A DNA stretch of 64,000 nt from Xiashengella succiniciproducens (lineage in GTDB: Bacteria > Bacteroidota > Bacteroidia > Bacteroidales > Marinilabiliaceae), in the NCBI RefSeq assembly GCF_023674465.1, contig NZ_CP098400.1:930001-994000 (forward strand), read 5' to 3'. Under the pieces are notes generated by a model that saw only the letters and a program-made list of their open reading frames with translations, did no database searches and was not told where the DNA came from. Shown here piece by piece: positions 24,422 to 34,555 of the stretch; position 1 is the stretch's first letter, and each line of letters opens with the position of its first letter. A program made the position numbers and the translations under genes.

Positions 24422-26251
24422 ATGGAAAGATCAGCAGTGTTCGTAATTCCCTTTATGGCAGGGTTTGTATTTGCCCTGACGGTCCTTGCCGTGCGTTATT
24501 TGTGGTGGCTACGGGGACTGAGGAAGCAGGCCCCGGGTAAACTGCCGGCGGTTCTCTTTTCCCATAAGACCCTCAGTGCCATAAATGAGATATTCAATGA
24601 GGCAATCCTTCATCGTCGCATTTTAAAGCGAAACAGGCGCATGGGCTTTATGCATATGAGCCTTGCCGTTGGTTGGGGTATGATGATACTTGGTGGTAAG
24701 TTTGAAACCTGGTTTCATACCGGACGTTTTTTCCATGATACATGGTATGCAGTATTCTTCAGATATTTCGAACCCCAGGTAGTGGGTGGGCTTGCAGGAG
24801 CTTTCTGGTTACATTATATGGATTTGGGGCTACTGGTGGTTTTATCGGGCGTCACACTTGCAGTAATCAAGCGGATAAAGAAAAAAGTTCTCGGCATCAA
24901 GAATACTACCAGGCATAGTAGGGTAAATCGTTTGGCGCTGACCTTCCTTTGGCTGGTCTTCCCGCTGCGTCTGCTTGCGGAGGCTGTGACTTTCGGGCAG
25001 TATGGAGGTGGAGGCTTTCTGACAGGCACGTTGGGCAAACTGTGTTTTACAAGTCCTATGTGTGCAGTTGTCGAACTGCCACTATGGTGGGCCTATTCAC
25101 TTGTGCTTGGTGCCTTCTTTGTCGTTCTGCCCTTCTCGCGCTATCTGCATATTCCAACAGAGATGGTGCTGATATTGCTCCGTCACTGGGGTTTGAGGGC
25201 ATCTACAGAATTGAAGCCGGAGGAAGGATTGCAAGCCTTTGAAGTGCACGCCTGTTCTGCATGTGGAATGTGTCTTGATGTTTGCCCGGCAATTGGGCAA
25301 CAGCCTTTCCAGGCTGCCTATTTTATGCAGGCAATAAGAAGTGGTAAGGGCTGGGAAAAGATGGCTACCGATTGCCTTAGCTGTGGTGCCTGTGAGAATG
25401 CCTGTCCTGTAAATATTGGAATAGAGAATATGCGTGTTGCGGCCCGTGGCAAGGTTCATCAGGATTATATGGCAAAACATGACTATCTGCCAACACTAAG
25501 TACCAGAGAGAGAAGGAGTGCCAATATACTGCTGTTTACCGGCTGTATGGGACGTCTTAAACCAGGTATTACAGAGGCTGTGAAGCAACTGCTTGAGGAA
25601 GCAGGGCTTAGCTGGGTGCATCTGGATGAAAAGGATAGCATATGCTGTGGTCGTCCTATGGCTTTGGCTGGCAGGACTGATCAGGCTGCTACAATGAGGG
25701 CTGCAAATGAAGCTCTGATAGGCAGTTATAGAGCCGGTATGCTCGTTACAACCTGTCCCATTTGCCTGAATCAGTTCCGCAATGAGTACAAACTCAATAT
25801 TCCTGTAGTTCATCATAGTGTATTACTATGGCAACTTATGAGTGAAGGCAGGATAAAGACAGAGAGGGGTCTTGAGTGCTTCAGTTACCATGATCCTTGC
25901 GAGCTTGGGAGAAAGGGCGGGCACTACAATGAACCTCGTGAGCTTCTTTCTGCATGTGGTAACTTACTACCTGTTGACAGGGAAAAGTCTGAATCACTGT
26001 GCTGCGGGAATACACCCGGTTCCCTTTCCCTGTCACTAAAGGATCGTCAGAATATAACAGCAGCTACGCTCAAAGTACTTGAGGCTCCGCATCCCGACAA
26101 GATAGTAACTGCATGCCCCTTGTGTCAGCACAACCTGTCACGTCAGAGCAAGGTTCCTGTTAAGGACATAGCCGAGGTGCTGGCAGGTGTCCTGATTTCC
26201 ACGAGTACACAGGCTCATTATTCCCACGAAGCCGAGACTATTGAAGCCTGA
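24422..26251 (+). CDS. membrane-bound HdrE/HdrD-like fusion (quinone-facing Fe-S oxidoreductase)
   Basis: The first 250 residues hold five or six membrane helices of the HdrE/DsrM/nitrate-reductase-gamma type, which normally bind haem b and react with quinone. Then come two 4Fe-4S motifs (CSACGMCLDVCP, CLSCGACENACPV) and two cysteine-rich domains of the HdrD/DsrK type (CCGRPMALAG with CPIC; CCGNTPGS with CPLC). The 609-residue protein is thus an HdrE-HdrD or DsrM-DsrK fusion. It closes the operon and would connect the soluble Hdr-like complex to the quinone pool. Confidence 0.85.
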   Translation: MERSAVFVIPFMAGFVFALTVLAVRYLWWLRGLRKQAPGKLPAVLFSHKTLSAINEIFNEAILHRRILKRNRRMGFMHMSLAVGWGMMILGGKFETWFHTGRFFHDTWYAVFFRYFEPQVVGGLAGAFWLHYMDLGLLVVLSGVTLAVIKRIKKKVLGIKNTTRHSRVNRLALTFLWLVFPLRLLAEAVTFGQYGGGGFLTGTLGKLCFTSPMCAVVELPLWWAYSLVLGAFFVVLPFSRYLHIPTEMVLILLRHWGLRASTELKPEEGLQAFEVHACSACGMCLDVCPAIGQQPFQAAYFMQAIRSGKGWEKMATDCLSCGACENACPVNIGIENMRVAARGKVHQDYMAKHDYLPTLSTRERRSANILLFTGCMGRLKPGITEAVKQLLEEAGLSWVHLDEKDSICCGRPMALAGRTDQAATMRAANEALIGSYRAGMLVTTCPICLNQFRNEYKLNIPVVHHSVLLWQLMSEGRIKTERGLECFSYHDPCELGRKGGHYNEPRELLSACGNLLPVDREKSESLCCGNTPGSLSLSLKDRQNITAATLKVLEAPHPDKIVTACPLCQHNLSRQSKVPVKDIAEVLAGVLISTSTQAHYSHEAETIEA

Positions 26252-26274
26252 GCAGAAGGGCAATTAATATAAAA

Positions 26275-26303
26275 CAAGGCATCTCCAATTAGGGAGTGCC
26301 TTG
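26275..26303. terminator. hairpin between the convergent Hdr-like operon and TonB-dependent receptor gene
   Basis: CAAGGCA/TGCCTTG plus CTCC/GGAG form an 11-bp stem with one bulged base. There is no following T-run, so it is a 3' hairpin of uncertain efficiency. Confidence 0.4.
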
Positions 26304-26375
26304 CTAAATAAAGACATGGAACCCCTTGCAATGAGGGTTACAGCAATAGAGCCTGCCTGAATAGCATAAAAGTAA

Positions 26376-28766
26376 CTAGAACTCCACAATTATACCAATT
26401 GAAGGTAATACTGTTCCAGTAGATGTCTGCAACTCCTTAAGCACGTAACGTTCGGGATTTGTGCCCTGAAGCAGGGGTTGGTCATTTGCATCCCTTTGTT
26501 GCAGCAGGCGAGGAGCATTTTTGCTCTGGAAATTGTACAGGTTTTGAATATCCAGGTAAAACGCCAATGAGACCTTATCAAAATAATAGCTTCTGTCAAT
26601 CCTCACGTCAAGCTGATGGAAGGGCTCGAGCCTTTCCGAGTTAAACCTTGAGTAGTCGAGATATTCCCTACCTTTAAGATCCCATGCTTCTTTCAGTTCC
26701 GACTGCTCAATATCCAGTGGGGTATAGGGCAGTGCTCCGGCATATCTCCACTTAAAGCCTGCGTCCCAGTTCCTGTTAAAAGACTTGGTCAGAGTGAAGG
26801 TGAGCAGATGGTCATTATCCCATGAGGATGGCAGCATACGGCCGTTAATATCGCTAAAACGGCTTGTAACACGGGTGTATGACAACAGGTAGTTAAGTCC
26901 TCCAGCAGAGCGCTTTTGCAGCAATAATTCAAAACCCCGGCTATAGCCGCTTCCAACTGGAACGACTTCCTCATCACCAGTAACACCATAGTCAGCTCCC
27001 TTGGATGCAAGAGATATACCATCAATGACGGCAACAGGATAGTTGTCGTATTCCTTATAAAAATACTCAATGCTTGCACGGACAGTCGGTGATACCTTCC
27101 ATTCCAGTCCGCCGACCAGGTGGTCGGCCTGTATATATTTCAAGCCATTACCACGATTGACAGTAACATCATTGCTATCCCTGAAACCAAGAGTGGTATA
27201 GGAAGGCAACTGGAAAAAACGGCCTGCTGATCCGTTGATTGTTAATGATGGGAGTAAGGTGTAGCTAGCAGAGACACGGGGACTAAACTGATCCAGAGGG
27301 TTGTTCATATAGGAACTGTAATTGTTGGCATCAGCCCTTAAACCCGCTGAAACCGACATGTGGTCGTTCAGAAGTCGCCTTGAGACAGAAGCAAAGAAAG
27401 CCCATTTCACCATCTCAAGCCTTGAGTCGTAATCTATTTGTAGCAGACTGCCCTCCCTGAAGATATAAGCAAGAGTATTGTTGGTATAGACCGCATATTC
27501 AGTTCCAGCACCGGCATTGAGAGTCCATTTACCCGGATTTGCAAAGTACTCAAAGCGCAGTTTGTTTTCAATCTCATTCGACTTATAGTCAGTAATCAGT
27601 TTGTCAGGACTTGTGTTGTCATTGTCGCGGTATTTGTAAATCGTGTTGTACAGGTGTGAGCGGCTAAGCACCAGTTGGGTATAACTTTCATTAAAGAAAT
27701 GCTTGTATGACGCACCAACTGTGTAGTTCCACTGCTCAAATGCCGGCAGGTAACTAAGGATATATTTGTTTTCCTCAGTTGGTTTCAGTCCTGTGTTTAG
27801 AGCAAACTCATCAATAGCCCCAACGCCGATAAAAGTAATCTCATTGCGCTGGTCTATCTTGGTTCGGTTCATCACCTGAAAATCATTGTACGTCGGCAGG
27901 AAAGGAAGCCCAATCATGTCGAACAGGAATTTCAGATATGAGCGTCTTGCCGAGACCAGAGTAGCACTGTTTTCGCTAAATGGCAGGTTGGCCGAAAAAG
28001 AAAGTTCAGAAGCACCCAATGTTGCTTTGAAGCCTGCATCATCAGGATTGGGGGCTATCTGGCGGAATTCGAATACCGAACTCAATGCATTCCCGCGTGA
28101 GGCCGGGAATGCCCCTGAGTAAAACTCAACCTCACGGATAAAGTCAACATTTAGCATACTGATTGCACCGCCTGAGGCTCCCTGAGTGGAGAAGTGGTTG
28201 AGCACTGGGATCTCTATTCCGTCAAGGAAAAAGCGATTTTCAGCAGGGCCCCCACCTCTTACCACAAGGTCATTCCTGAATGATGAGCCATTGCTAACCC
28301 CCGGAAAGCTCTGCAATACCTTTGACAGGTCTCTTGCGCTACCGGCACCTTTCTCAATAATGTCAATACCGATACGCTGCATTGATAGCGGACTTTCAAT
28401 CTTGGTCTCAAAAGGATCTGCTGTTATCGTGACCTCCCCTAGTTCTGTGGAGGAGGGGGTAAGTGTAATTTCATAATAGGCAGGACGAACGGCTGGAATC
28501 ATTATCTCCTCTGTGATAAGCGGAGCATAACCCATATAAGATACCTGAAGTCGGACGAAGCCCGGCTTCAGGTTCCTGAATTCATAGCGTCCGTTGGTAT
28601 CACTTGTGGTTCCAGTTGTAGTTTCAAACAGAACAATACTTGCACCCGGCAATGATTCATTGCTGTATGCGTCCTTTACAATACCCGTTAGAGTGCCGGT
28701 CTGGCTAAATGCACTTATTACCGATGGTATGGAGATAAAAAGTAAGGCAATTGTTCGCCTGATCAT
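26376..28766 (-). CDS. TonB-dependent outer-membrane receptor with carboxypeptidase-regulatory-like domain
   Basis: A signal peptide (residues 1-21, cleaved after SAFS) is followed by a CarboxypepD_reg-like domain (GTLTGIVKDAYSNESLPGASI), a plug domain (FPGVSNGSSFRNDLVVRGGG) and a 22-strand-type barrel up to residue 796, which ends in EF. It imports a substrate across the outer membrane using TonB energy. There is no SusD-like partner, so it is not a polysaccharide-utilisation SusC. Its substrate is unknown. The ABC permease gene lies 66 bp upstream on the same strand, so co-transcription is possible. Confidence 0.9.
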   Translation of the reverse strand: MIRRTIALLFISIPSVISAFSQTGTLTGIVKDAYSNESLPGASIVLFETTTGTTSDTNGRYEFRNLKPGFVRLQVSYMGYAPLITEEIMIPAVRPAYYEITLTPSSTELGEVTITADPFETKIESPLSMQRIGIDIIEKGAGSARDLSKVLQSFPGVSNGSSFRNDLVVRGGGPAENRFFLDGIEIPVLNHFSTQGASGGAISMLNVDFIREVEFYSGAFPASRGNALSSVFEFRQIAPNPDDAGFKATLGASELSFSANLPFSENSATLVSARRSYLKFLFDMIGLPFLPTYNDFQVMNRTKIDQRNEITFIGVGAIDEFALNTGLKPTEENKYILSYLPAFEQWNYTVGASYKHFFNESYTQLVLSRSHLYNTIYKYRDNDNTSPDKLITDYKSNEIENKLRFEYFANPGKWTLNAGAGTEYAVYTNNTLAYIFREGSLLQIDYDSRLEMVKWAFFASVSRRLLNDHMSVSAGLRADANNYSSYMNNPLDQFSPRVSASYTLLPSLTINGSAGRFFQLPSYTTLGFRDSNDVTVNRGNGLKYIQADHLVGGLEWKVSPTVRASIEYFYKEYDNYPVAVIDGISLASKGADYGVTGDEEVVPVGSGYSRGFELLLQKRSAGGLNYLLSYTRVTSRFSDINGRMLPSSWDNDHLLTFTLTKSFNRNWDAGFKWRYAGALPYTPLDIEQSELKEAWDLKGREYLDYSRFNSERLEPFHQLDVRIDRSYYFDKVSLAFYLDIQNLYNFQSKNAPRLLQQRDANDQPLLQGTNPERYVLKELQTSTGTVLPSIGIIVEF

Positions 28767-28832
28767 TTTGTTATAGTTTTAGTTCAAAAGGTCAAACAAA
28801 CAACTACCTGGAAAGTTGGGTGCCTTGCTTAT

Positions 28833-31163
28833 TTATTCGCTTCTCAGTGCATCGACAGGATTCTTGGTTGCTGCGTTACTGATATGCAGCAGTACTGTAG
28901 CACATGCTACAAGCATAACAGCAAGCGTTGCCTGAATAAATATAAGAATATCTATATCAATTCTTTTAGCATAGTTTTGCAGCCAGTAGCCCATCAAGCT
29001 CCATGCAAGAGGAGTTGCAATCAATGCAGCCACGAGACCTGCAGTTAATAAGGGACTCAGCATTCTGCTGACAATCGACAGGTTTTCCTCGCCAAGTGAT
29101 TTTCTGATTCCAATTTCCTTTGTCTTTTTTTCAGCCATATACATAATCATTCCCGTTAGTCCCAGCGCCAGAACAAGAATCGAGAAGAGGGTAAACAGGG
29201 AAATTAGCTTTTGCAAGTTGTTCTCAGGTTCTAGCATTTGGGTAAAATCATCCTCAAGGAAGGTCAGTTCGTTGATAAATGCCGGTTCCATTGCGTCAAG
29301 CTTTTTCCGGATATAAGTCAGTGTTTCATCTACATCTTGTGGAGCAATCTTAACAGCCATGAAGTTTTGTCCCCAACCGCCATCTGGCAAAAATACAGCA
29401 ATTGGTTGGGTGGCACCACCAAGGCTGTTTATATTTATATCCTCGAATACCCCTGCAATCTGATAGTCGTTACCCCAGGCGGATAAGGTCTTTCCGGTAA
29501 AATGGCTCCATCCAATTAACTGAGCAAAACAGCGATTGATTACCACACTATGGGTTTGTCCTTCCTGAAGGAAACTACCTTCGCTCATGTGTAATTGTAA
29601 TGTTTTTACAAGATCTGGATCTCCGTTCCAGTTGAATACAAGAGGGTCGAAGTCCAGGGGTTTGTTTTCCCATTGCCATCCCTGTCCGTTGTTTCCCATT
29701 GCACTTGGGGGATGCGAGATGGTACTTGCAGAGACTATATTTGGGTTTGTCAACAGCATATTCTTAATAGCATTAGGCTGTTGCTTCATATTGCCGTTGA
29801 GCCTGAAATAAACTACCCTTTCCTTTTCAAAGCCCAGGTCCAGGTTTTGAAGATACCTGATCTGCTTGTTAATAATAAGTGTAGCGCTAAGCAGGGCTAT
29901 AGAACTAATGAAAACAGATATCACAAGGGCGTTGCGGAACAAGCCTCCATTACGTACCTGACTAAAAGCGCCTCTGATAGACTGCACCGGGGAATAACGA
30001 GACAACACCACAGCCGGATAAACTCCAGACAGGCCAATTGTAATCAGCAATACCACGATGAAGGCTTTTATAACCTGTGCATTGGCAAGCGTTTCGAGGT
30101 TTATGTCTTTGTTGATAAGTTGGTTAAAAAACGGCAGTCCCATGGCGGTTATAAGTACTGCTGCTACAAAAGCTATTATGCAAACAATACTTACTTCCGA
30201 ATAGATAAACTTAACAACATCCAGACGGGTAGCTCCAAGACTCTTTCTGATACCGTTCTCTCTGATTTGTTTCAGGGATCGCGCCGTGATAAGATTGATA
30301 AAGTTGAGTATTGCTGTGCAGAGAATAAGAATCCCTATTAATGTGAAAATGCCAATATTTTTGACATTCCCCCTTTTATATAGGTACAGATCCTGAAACA
30401 TGTAGGCTCCAAGATGATTGTTGGTTTCAGGAATAACCTCCTGTATTCTGTTTCTTACCCCCTTTGCAATTTCAGGAAAAGCAGCCGGGTCGTTAAGTAG
30501 TCCGGCAGTTAAAAAAGAATTATTCCACCATGTATTAAGGTAATTGGGAGAATCGACAATTTGAGGAAGCAACTCCAAAGTCACCATACCGTCAAATATC
30601 AAAGAAGAATTCCGGGGTACATCTTTAATGACACCTACGACCATCAGGTCGTAGCTATTATCAAACCTAAGAATCTCTCCAAGTGGGTCTTTTTCGCCAA
30701 ACAGACTGCGGGCAGTCGTTTCGTTTATTATTATCTGGTACGGTGTTTTTTCAGTATCAAGGGGACCGGCAACAAATTCAAATGTAAAAATATCGAACAT
30801 ACTGAAATCACAGAACCCAATTCTGGGCGTGATTTTCTTGTCCCTATAATTAAGCAGCCATGTTGAGTATGCAGGAATAATCCTTGCAGTTTCCAATACC
30901 TGAGGGTATTCAGCCTTCAGGGCACCAGCTACAGCCGGAGGTGCACCATCGAATGGCACCTCGGAATCCGCTTCTGCAATACAAGCATGGGTAATAAATA
31001 TTCTGTCAATATTCTTGTGGAAACGGTCAAAACTGGCTTCATCATGTATCCAGAGAAAAATGAACATGACACAGGCAAGTCCTGTTGCCAGTCCGGCAAT
31101 CCCTAAATAATTGGGCAACTTTTCTTTATTCAGTCTCCTGAGTATGTAGATGATTGTCTTCAT
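28833..31163 (-). CDS. FtsX/MacB-type ABC transporter permease
   Basis: This 776-residue protein has an N-terminal membrane helix (residues 19-40), a large periplasmic MacB_PCD-type domain, three helices of an FtsX domain (about residues 275-410), a second periplasmic region, and another FtsX three-helix set ending near residue 770. It is the common Bacteroidota permease (ABC transporter permease with two FtsX repeats) that usually works with a separate ATPase, which is not next to it here. Export of a lipoprotein or peptide, or mechanotransmission, is likely; the substrate is not known. Confidence 0.88.
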   Translation of the reverse strand: MKTIIYILRRLNKEKLPNYLGIAGLATGLACVMFIFLWIHDEASFDRFHKNIDRIFITHACIAEADSEVPFDGAPPAVAGALKAEYPQVLETARIIPAYSTWLLNYRDKKITPRIGFCDFSMFDIFTFEFVAGPLDTEKTPYQIIINETTARSLFGEKDPLGEILRFDNSYDLMVVGVIKDVPRNSSLIFDGMVTLELLPQIVDSPNYLNTWWNNSFLTAGLLNDPAAFPEIAKGVRNRIQEVIPETNNHLGAYMFQDLYLYKRGNVKNIGIFTLIGILILCTAILNFINLITARSLKQIRENGIRKSLGATRLDVVKFIYSEVSIVCIIAFVAAVLITAMGLPFFNQLINKDINLETLANAQVIKAFIVVLLITIGLSGVYPAVVLSRYSPVQSIRGAFSQVRNGGLFRNALVISVFISSIALLSATLIINKQIRYLQNLDLGFEKERVVYFRLNGNMKQQPNAIKNMLLTNPNIVSASTISHPPSAMGNNGQGWQWENKPLDFDPLVFNWNGDPDLVKTLQLHMSEGSFLQEGQTHSVVINRCFAQLIGWSHFTGKTLSAWGNDYQIAGVFEDININSLGGATQPIAVFLPDGGWGQNFMAVKIAPQDVDETLTYIRKKLDAMEPAFINELTFLEDDFTQMLEPENNLQKLISLFTLFSILVLALGLTGMIMYMAEKKTKEIGIRKSLGEENLSIVSRMLSPLLTAGLVAALIATPLAWSLMGYWLQNYAKRIDIDILIFIQATLAVMLVACATVLLHISNAATKNPVDALRSE

Positions 31164-31300
31164 AGTTTGCTTTTACTGCAAACCTTATGTCTAATAGCGT
31201 GCCAATCGGGTTAATATGCACAATATCAGAAGAATAAAGAAAGGCGGTCCCTTGTATTGTAAAGAAAAATAACAGTGTCTGTTCAATTATATTACAAGCC

Positions 31301-32479
31301 CTAATCTTTCTTTCCAAGCCAGGTTAGCTTATGCCAGATGGATTCAAGTGGGCCTCTCTTGTGAGTCTTAAACCACCAAGTACTATACCCTATCTGTAAT
31401 GCAGCGAGCAGGATACCTATCAGGAGACATTCAGAATAACCCGCATACTTGTACATTGAAAGTCCCATATTATAATAGATAAACGATCCTATTATCGACT
31501 GAATCAGATAGTTGCTCAGACTCATCCGGCCAACTGGCGAAAGCACATTGAGCCATTTGAATGCCCGGGTTTTATAAAACAGTAGTATGAAACCGCTTAC
31601 CCATACAAACATTAGCGCTAAGTTGGACCATAATCTGATCACATTAGAAAGCATACCTGAGACGCTTTCGTATTTACAGAATATATCAGTGTGAGATTGC
31701 AGTATATACAAGGGTAGAAAAGCAATGGCAGAAATGATAAGTACCTTCTTCCATGTCTTTATCGAACTCTCACTCTCCATCAGCAGGGCCTTGCGTCCAA
31801 GCCAGAATCCCAGAAGGAATAGTCCAAGACTTTGATCCACACGTCCGTTCTCCCAGCACCAAAGGATTGTTGCAATACGTCCGTTTGTGATATTACTCTT
31901 CATAATCTCGAACATATTACCCTCAGTGAAGACATTTCCTACCCTGGCGTACCATTCCATATATACCGGCTCTCCAAGCGGTAGTTCGGGATGTTGTATT
32001 GCAATAATAAGTCGAATCCAGTAAAGAGGCTGAAGCAGGAAGAAAACAGCTGAAACAAACAGAGCCTTATTACTAAGTCTGGCAAAGGGAAGAATAAAGA
32101 GAGCAACCAAAGCATAGAAAACCAGAATCTCTCCCTGGTAAAACAAGGTGTTGAAAAGTCCGAAAAGCAGGAGCCAGAACATCCTAAGGATGAATCTCGG
32201 GCGGAAATCCTTTCCAATCTTTTCCTGGTTGTGAGATTGTATAAAGAAGGTTACACCAAAAAGCAAGGCAAATATTGCATAGGACTTCCCTCCAAACATA
32301 AAGAACATGCTATCCCATATAATACTGTCAAGGCTGTTCAGCCAGTCGGGCTGAACAGGCAGGTATCCATATATCTCAAACCTCTCCACATTATGAAGTA
32401 ACATTATAGAGATTAGCGCAAAACCACGAAGGGCATCAAGGACTGTTATACGTTTTTTAACAATAGGCTCTGTTGTCAT
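31301..32479 (-). CDS. DUF418 membrane protein
   Basis: The protein (392 residues) starts with VLDALRGFALISIMLLHN, typical of DUF418/YeiB proteins, and has about ten membrane helices and the C-terminal DUF418 segment (LSPVGRMSLSNYLIQS, then GPLESIWHKLTW). These proteins are distantly related to acyltransferases, but their activity is not established. It is encoded upstream of the ABC permease on the same strand with a 137-bp gap. Two TGACGAAC repeats lie in its upstream region. Confidence 0.88.
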   Translation of the reverse strand: MTTEPIVKKRITVLDALRGFALISIMLLHNVERFEIYGYLPVQPDWLNSLDSIIWDSMFFMFGGKSYAIFALLFGVTFFIQSHNQEKIGKDFRPRFILRMFWLLLFGLFNTLFYQGEILVFYALVALFILPFARLSNKALFVSAVFFLLQPLYWIRLIIAIQHPELPLGEPVYMEWYARVGNVFTEGNMFEIMKSNITNGRIATILWCWENGRVDQSLGLFLLGFWLGRKALLMESESSIKTWKKVLIISAIAFLPLYILQSHTDIFCKYESVSGMLSNVIRLWSNLALMFVWVSGFILLFYKTRAFKWLNVLSPVGRMSLSNYLIQSIIGSFIYYNMGLSMYKYAGYSECLLIGILLAALQIGYSTWWFKTHKRGPLESIWHKLTWLGKKD

Positions 32480-32524
32480 ATCAAAGTAGTATTAATCGTG
32501 ATCTAATTTAGAATGAGTCAAATT

Positions 32525-32553
32525 TGACGAACCTATCAAATAATATGACGAAC
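32525..32553. repeat. TGACGAAC direct repeat, operator-like
   Basis: TGACGAAC occurs at 32525-32532 and 32546-32553, spaced by 21 bp (two helical turns). The second copy sits inside a palindrome (ATGACG AA CGTCAT, 32545-32558). The site lies between the divergent DUF418 and chemoreceptor genes, so it could bind a regulator of either. Confidence 0.35.
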
Positions 32554-32732
32554 GTCATTATGGATCAATAATGTATAGACTGATGTAAAAATGCATTTTT
32601 CCCTTGAGGAATGCAAATCACAGTGGGTTTATAGGATAGTGTTTTTACTGTTATTTTAATTGTTTTTATACAACTTGACGGCCTTTTTTCTGGTTAAAGT
32701 GGCTATTTCAAACATAGTTCAAACTTTAATAT

Positions 32733-34388
32733 ATGAAGTTCAGATTTAGGGATCTTAAGATCGGGGTTAGAATTGCACTTTTGACCAGTGCTTCCATGAC
32801 TGTGATTATGATCGTAAGTGGTGTCATAATGTATACGATGCAGTACAGGAACATAATGAAGGATGTAGAAGACTTTATGACTGATGAGGTCACCAATCTC
32901 AAGGAGATCATTAATATGCAAATTGATGAGCGTGAGATTAGGGTGGAGACAGGTCTAAATGTTGCATGGGAGATGTTTAGAGGTTATCAGGGACAGCTTA
33001 ACCACAGGAGAGGTGAGAAGATTCAGGTGGAAGCAACCAATCAGGTCACAGGAGAAAAGGAGAAGGTAACCATTGACTTATTGAGACTAGGGGACACGCC
33101 CATTTATGGAGATGTAGAGCTTGTCGAGAAAATGAAGGAGCTTGGTCGGGTCGATGTTACTTTATTCCAGAGGATTGACAAGGGTTTTCTAAGGCTTGTA
33201 ACAACTCTTACAAATGAGCAGGGAGGAAGTCTACAAAATAGTTATATTCCGATTGAAGAAGAACATGCTCAGGCAATTGCCAGGGGAGAGGAAGTGTATA
33301 AGAGGCTCCAAATTGGTGAAAGATGGTACCTTACAGCTTTTAGACCTATAGTATTTAATGGCGAGGTAGTCGGAGCCGTTTTTGTGGGTGTGTATGAGAA
33401 AGATATTGCAGGAATTAAGGAAATGTTCGGCCACAAAGTATATTATGAGAGTGGTTACCCATTTCTGGTTGACGCAACAGGAGAGATGATTATACACCCT
33501 ACAATGGAAGGTCAAAACATAGGCGAAGTCACAGCCTTCAGGAAGGTCCTTGACAGTAAGGAAGCTATGGGTAAAATTAATCATCCGTGGGATGGCGTGA
33601 TGAAGATTCACTATTACGGCTATATACCTAAGACAGATTCCTATGTCGTGGTATCAGTTCCAGAGGATGATGTCCTTGATGGTATTAATCACCTCCGCAA
33701 CGCTATCTTGTTGAGTACTATTTTTGCAATTATGGCAATAGTACTAATCAATATCCTTCTTACAAGGTCGTTGGCCAAAGATATAAGTATGGCTGTTGAT
33801 TTCACAACGCGAGTTGCTTCCGGTGACCTAAATGCAAGACTTACCGAAAGGATGTCTGAATCAGCGCGGGATAGTATGTACAAGATGTCTGAGGCAGGTC
33901 GCAGGAGTTCTGAGTCTATCAGGGACATCATTGACAGAATATCAATTATTAACGAGATAGCATTCCAGACCAATATACTTGCACTTAATGCTTCAGTAGA
34001 AGCTGCTCGTGCTGGCGTTCACGGAAGAGGCTTTGCAGTAGTAGCTGCAGAGGTTCGCAAGCTTGCCGAGCGTTCCAAGACTGCTGCCGATGAAATCGCA
34101 CTTCTGTCAAGAACTAGTCTTGAAGTAACAGAAGAAACCGATAAGCTGATTAAGGAAATGGTACCAGAGATACTCAAGACTAGCGAACTTGTAAAAGAAA
34201 TCGCAGCATCCAGCGGCGAGCAGGCTGCCGGAGTAGAGCAGGTCAATAATGCAGTCAATGAGCTCAATAATGTGATCCAAAGTAATGCTGCATCATCCGA
34301 GGAACTTGCCACAAGTTCTGAAGAACTTGCAGGACAATCTGAACAGCTGAAGGCTATGATCTCATACTTCAGAATTGACGAAGAATAA
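32733..34388 (+). CDS. methyl-accepting chemotaxis protein with periplasmic Cache domain and shortened signalling arm
   Basis: TM1 is near residues 11-33, a Cache-type sensor spans about 45-315 (a second-lobe motif, [17 protein letters not shown], is at 240-256) and TM2 is near 322-343. A HAMP helix starts after it (SGDLNARL, 363-370). Then the sequence jumps straight to [19 protein letters not shown] and the kinase-control tip ([20 protein letters not shown], 408-427). The second half of HAMP and about 80 residues of the first signalling helix are missing, while the returning helix is full length (about 125 residues). The frame is intact, so it may be expressed, but signalling geometry must differ from normal receptors. 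No che genes are nearby. Confidence 0.85.
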   Translation: MKFRFRDLKIGVRIALLTSASMTVIMIVSGVIMYTMQYRNIMKDVEDFMTDEVTNLKEIINMQIDEREIRVETGLNVAWEMFRGYQGQLNHRRGEKIQVEATNQVTGEKEKVTIDLLRLGDTPIYGDVELVEKMKELGRVDVTLFQRIDKGFLRLVTTLTNEQGGSLQNSYIPIEEEHAQAIARGEEVYKRLQIGERWYLTAFRPIVFNGEVVGAVFVGVYEKDIAGIKEMFGHKVYYESGYPFLVDATGEMIIHPTMEGQNIGEVTAFRKVLDSKEAMGKINHPWDGVMKIHYYGYIPKTDSYVVVSVPEDDVLDGINHLRNAILLSTIFAIMAIVLINILLTRSLAKDISMAVDFTTRVASGDLNARLTERMSESARDSMYKMSEAGRRSSESIRDIIDRISIINEIAFQTNILALNASVEAARAGVHGRGFAVVAAEVRKLAERSKTAADEIALLSRTSLEVTEETDKLIKEMVPEILKTSELVKEIAASSGEQAAGVEQVNNAVNELNNVIQSNAASSEELATSSEELAGQSEQLKAMISYFRIDEE

Positions 34389-34416
34389 ATAAGGATTCAA
34401 CGTGTGCTTAATATTG

Positions 34417-34447
34417 GGTGCCCCGAACGCAGGGTGCCCTTTTTTGT
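34417..34447 (+). terminator. intrinsic terminator of the chemoreceptor gene
   Basis: Two copies of GGGTGCCC (34417-34424, 34433-34440) pair with each other through six G-C and two G-U pairs and are followed by a T-run (34441-34446). Confidence 0.65.
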
Positions 34448-34555
34448 TTTTGTCGTTATGACTTTCAATGGGGTACCTGAATTTTCATGCTTTTGCAGGC
34501 AACCTTATCTGCAATGCGGCATCTTCCCTTTATAAACCCAAACAAATCTTATATC

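Noticed and set aside
29673-30341. 222-residue plus-strand ORF
   Set aside because: It is antisense to the conserved ABC permease and has low-complexity composition.
31126-31317. 63-residue minus-strand ORF between the ABC permease and DUF418 genes
   Set aside because: It overlaps the ends of both genes in another frame and has no supported start or motif.
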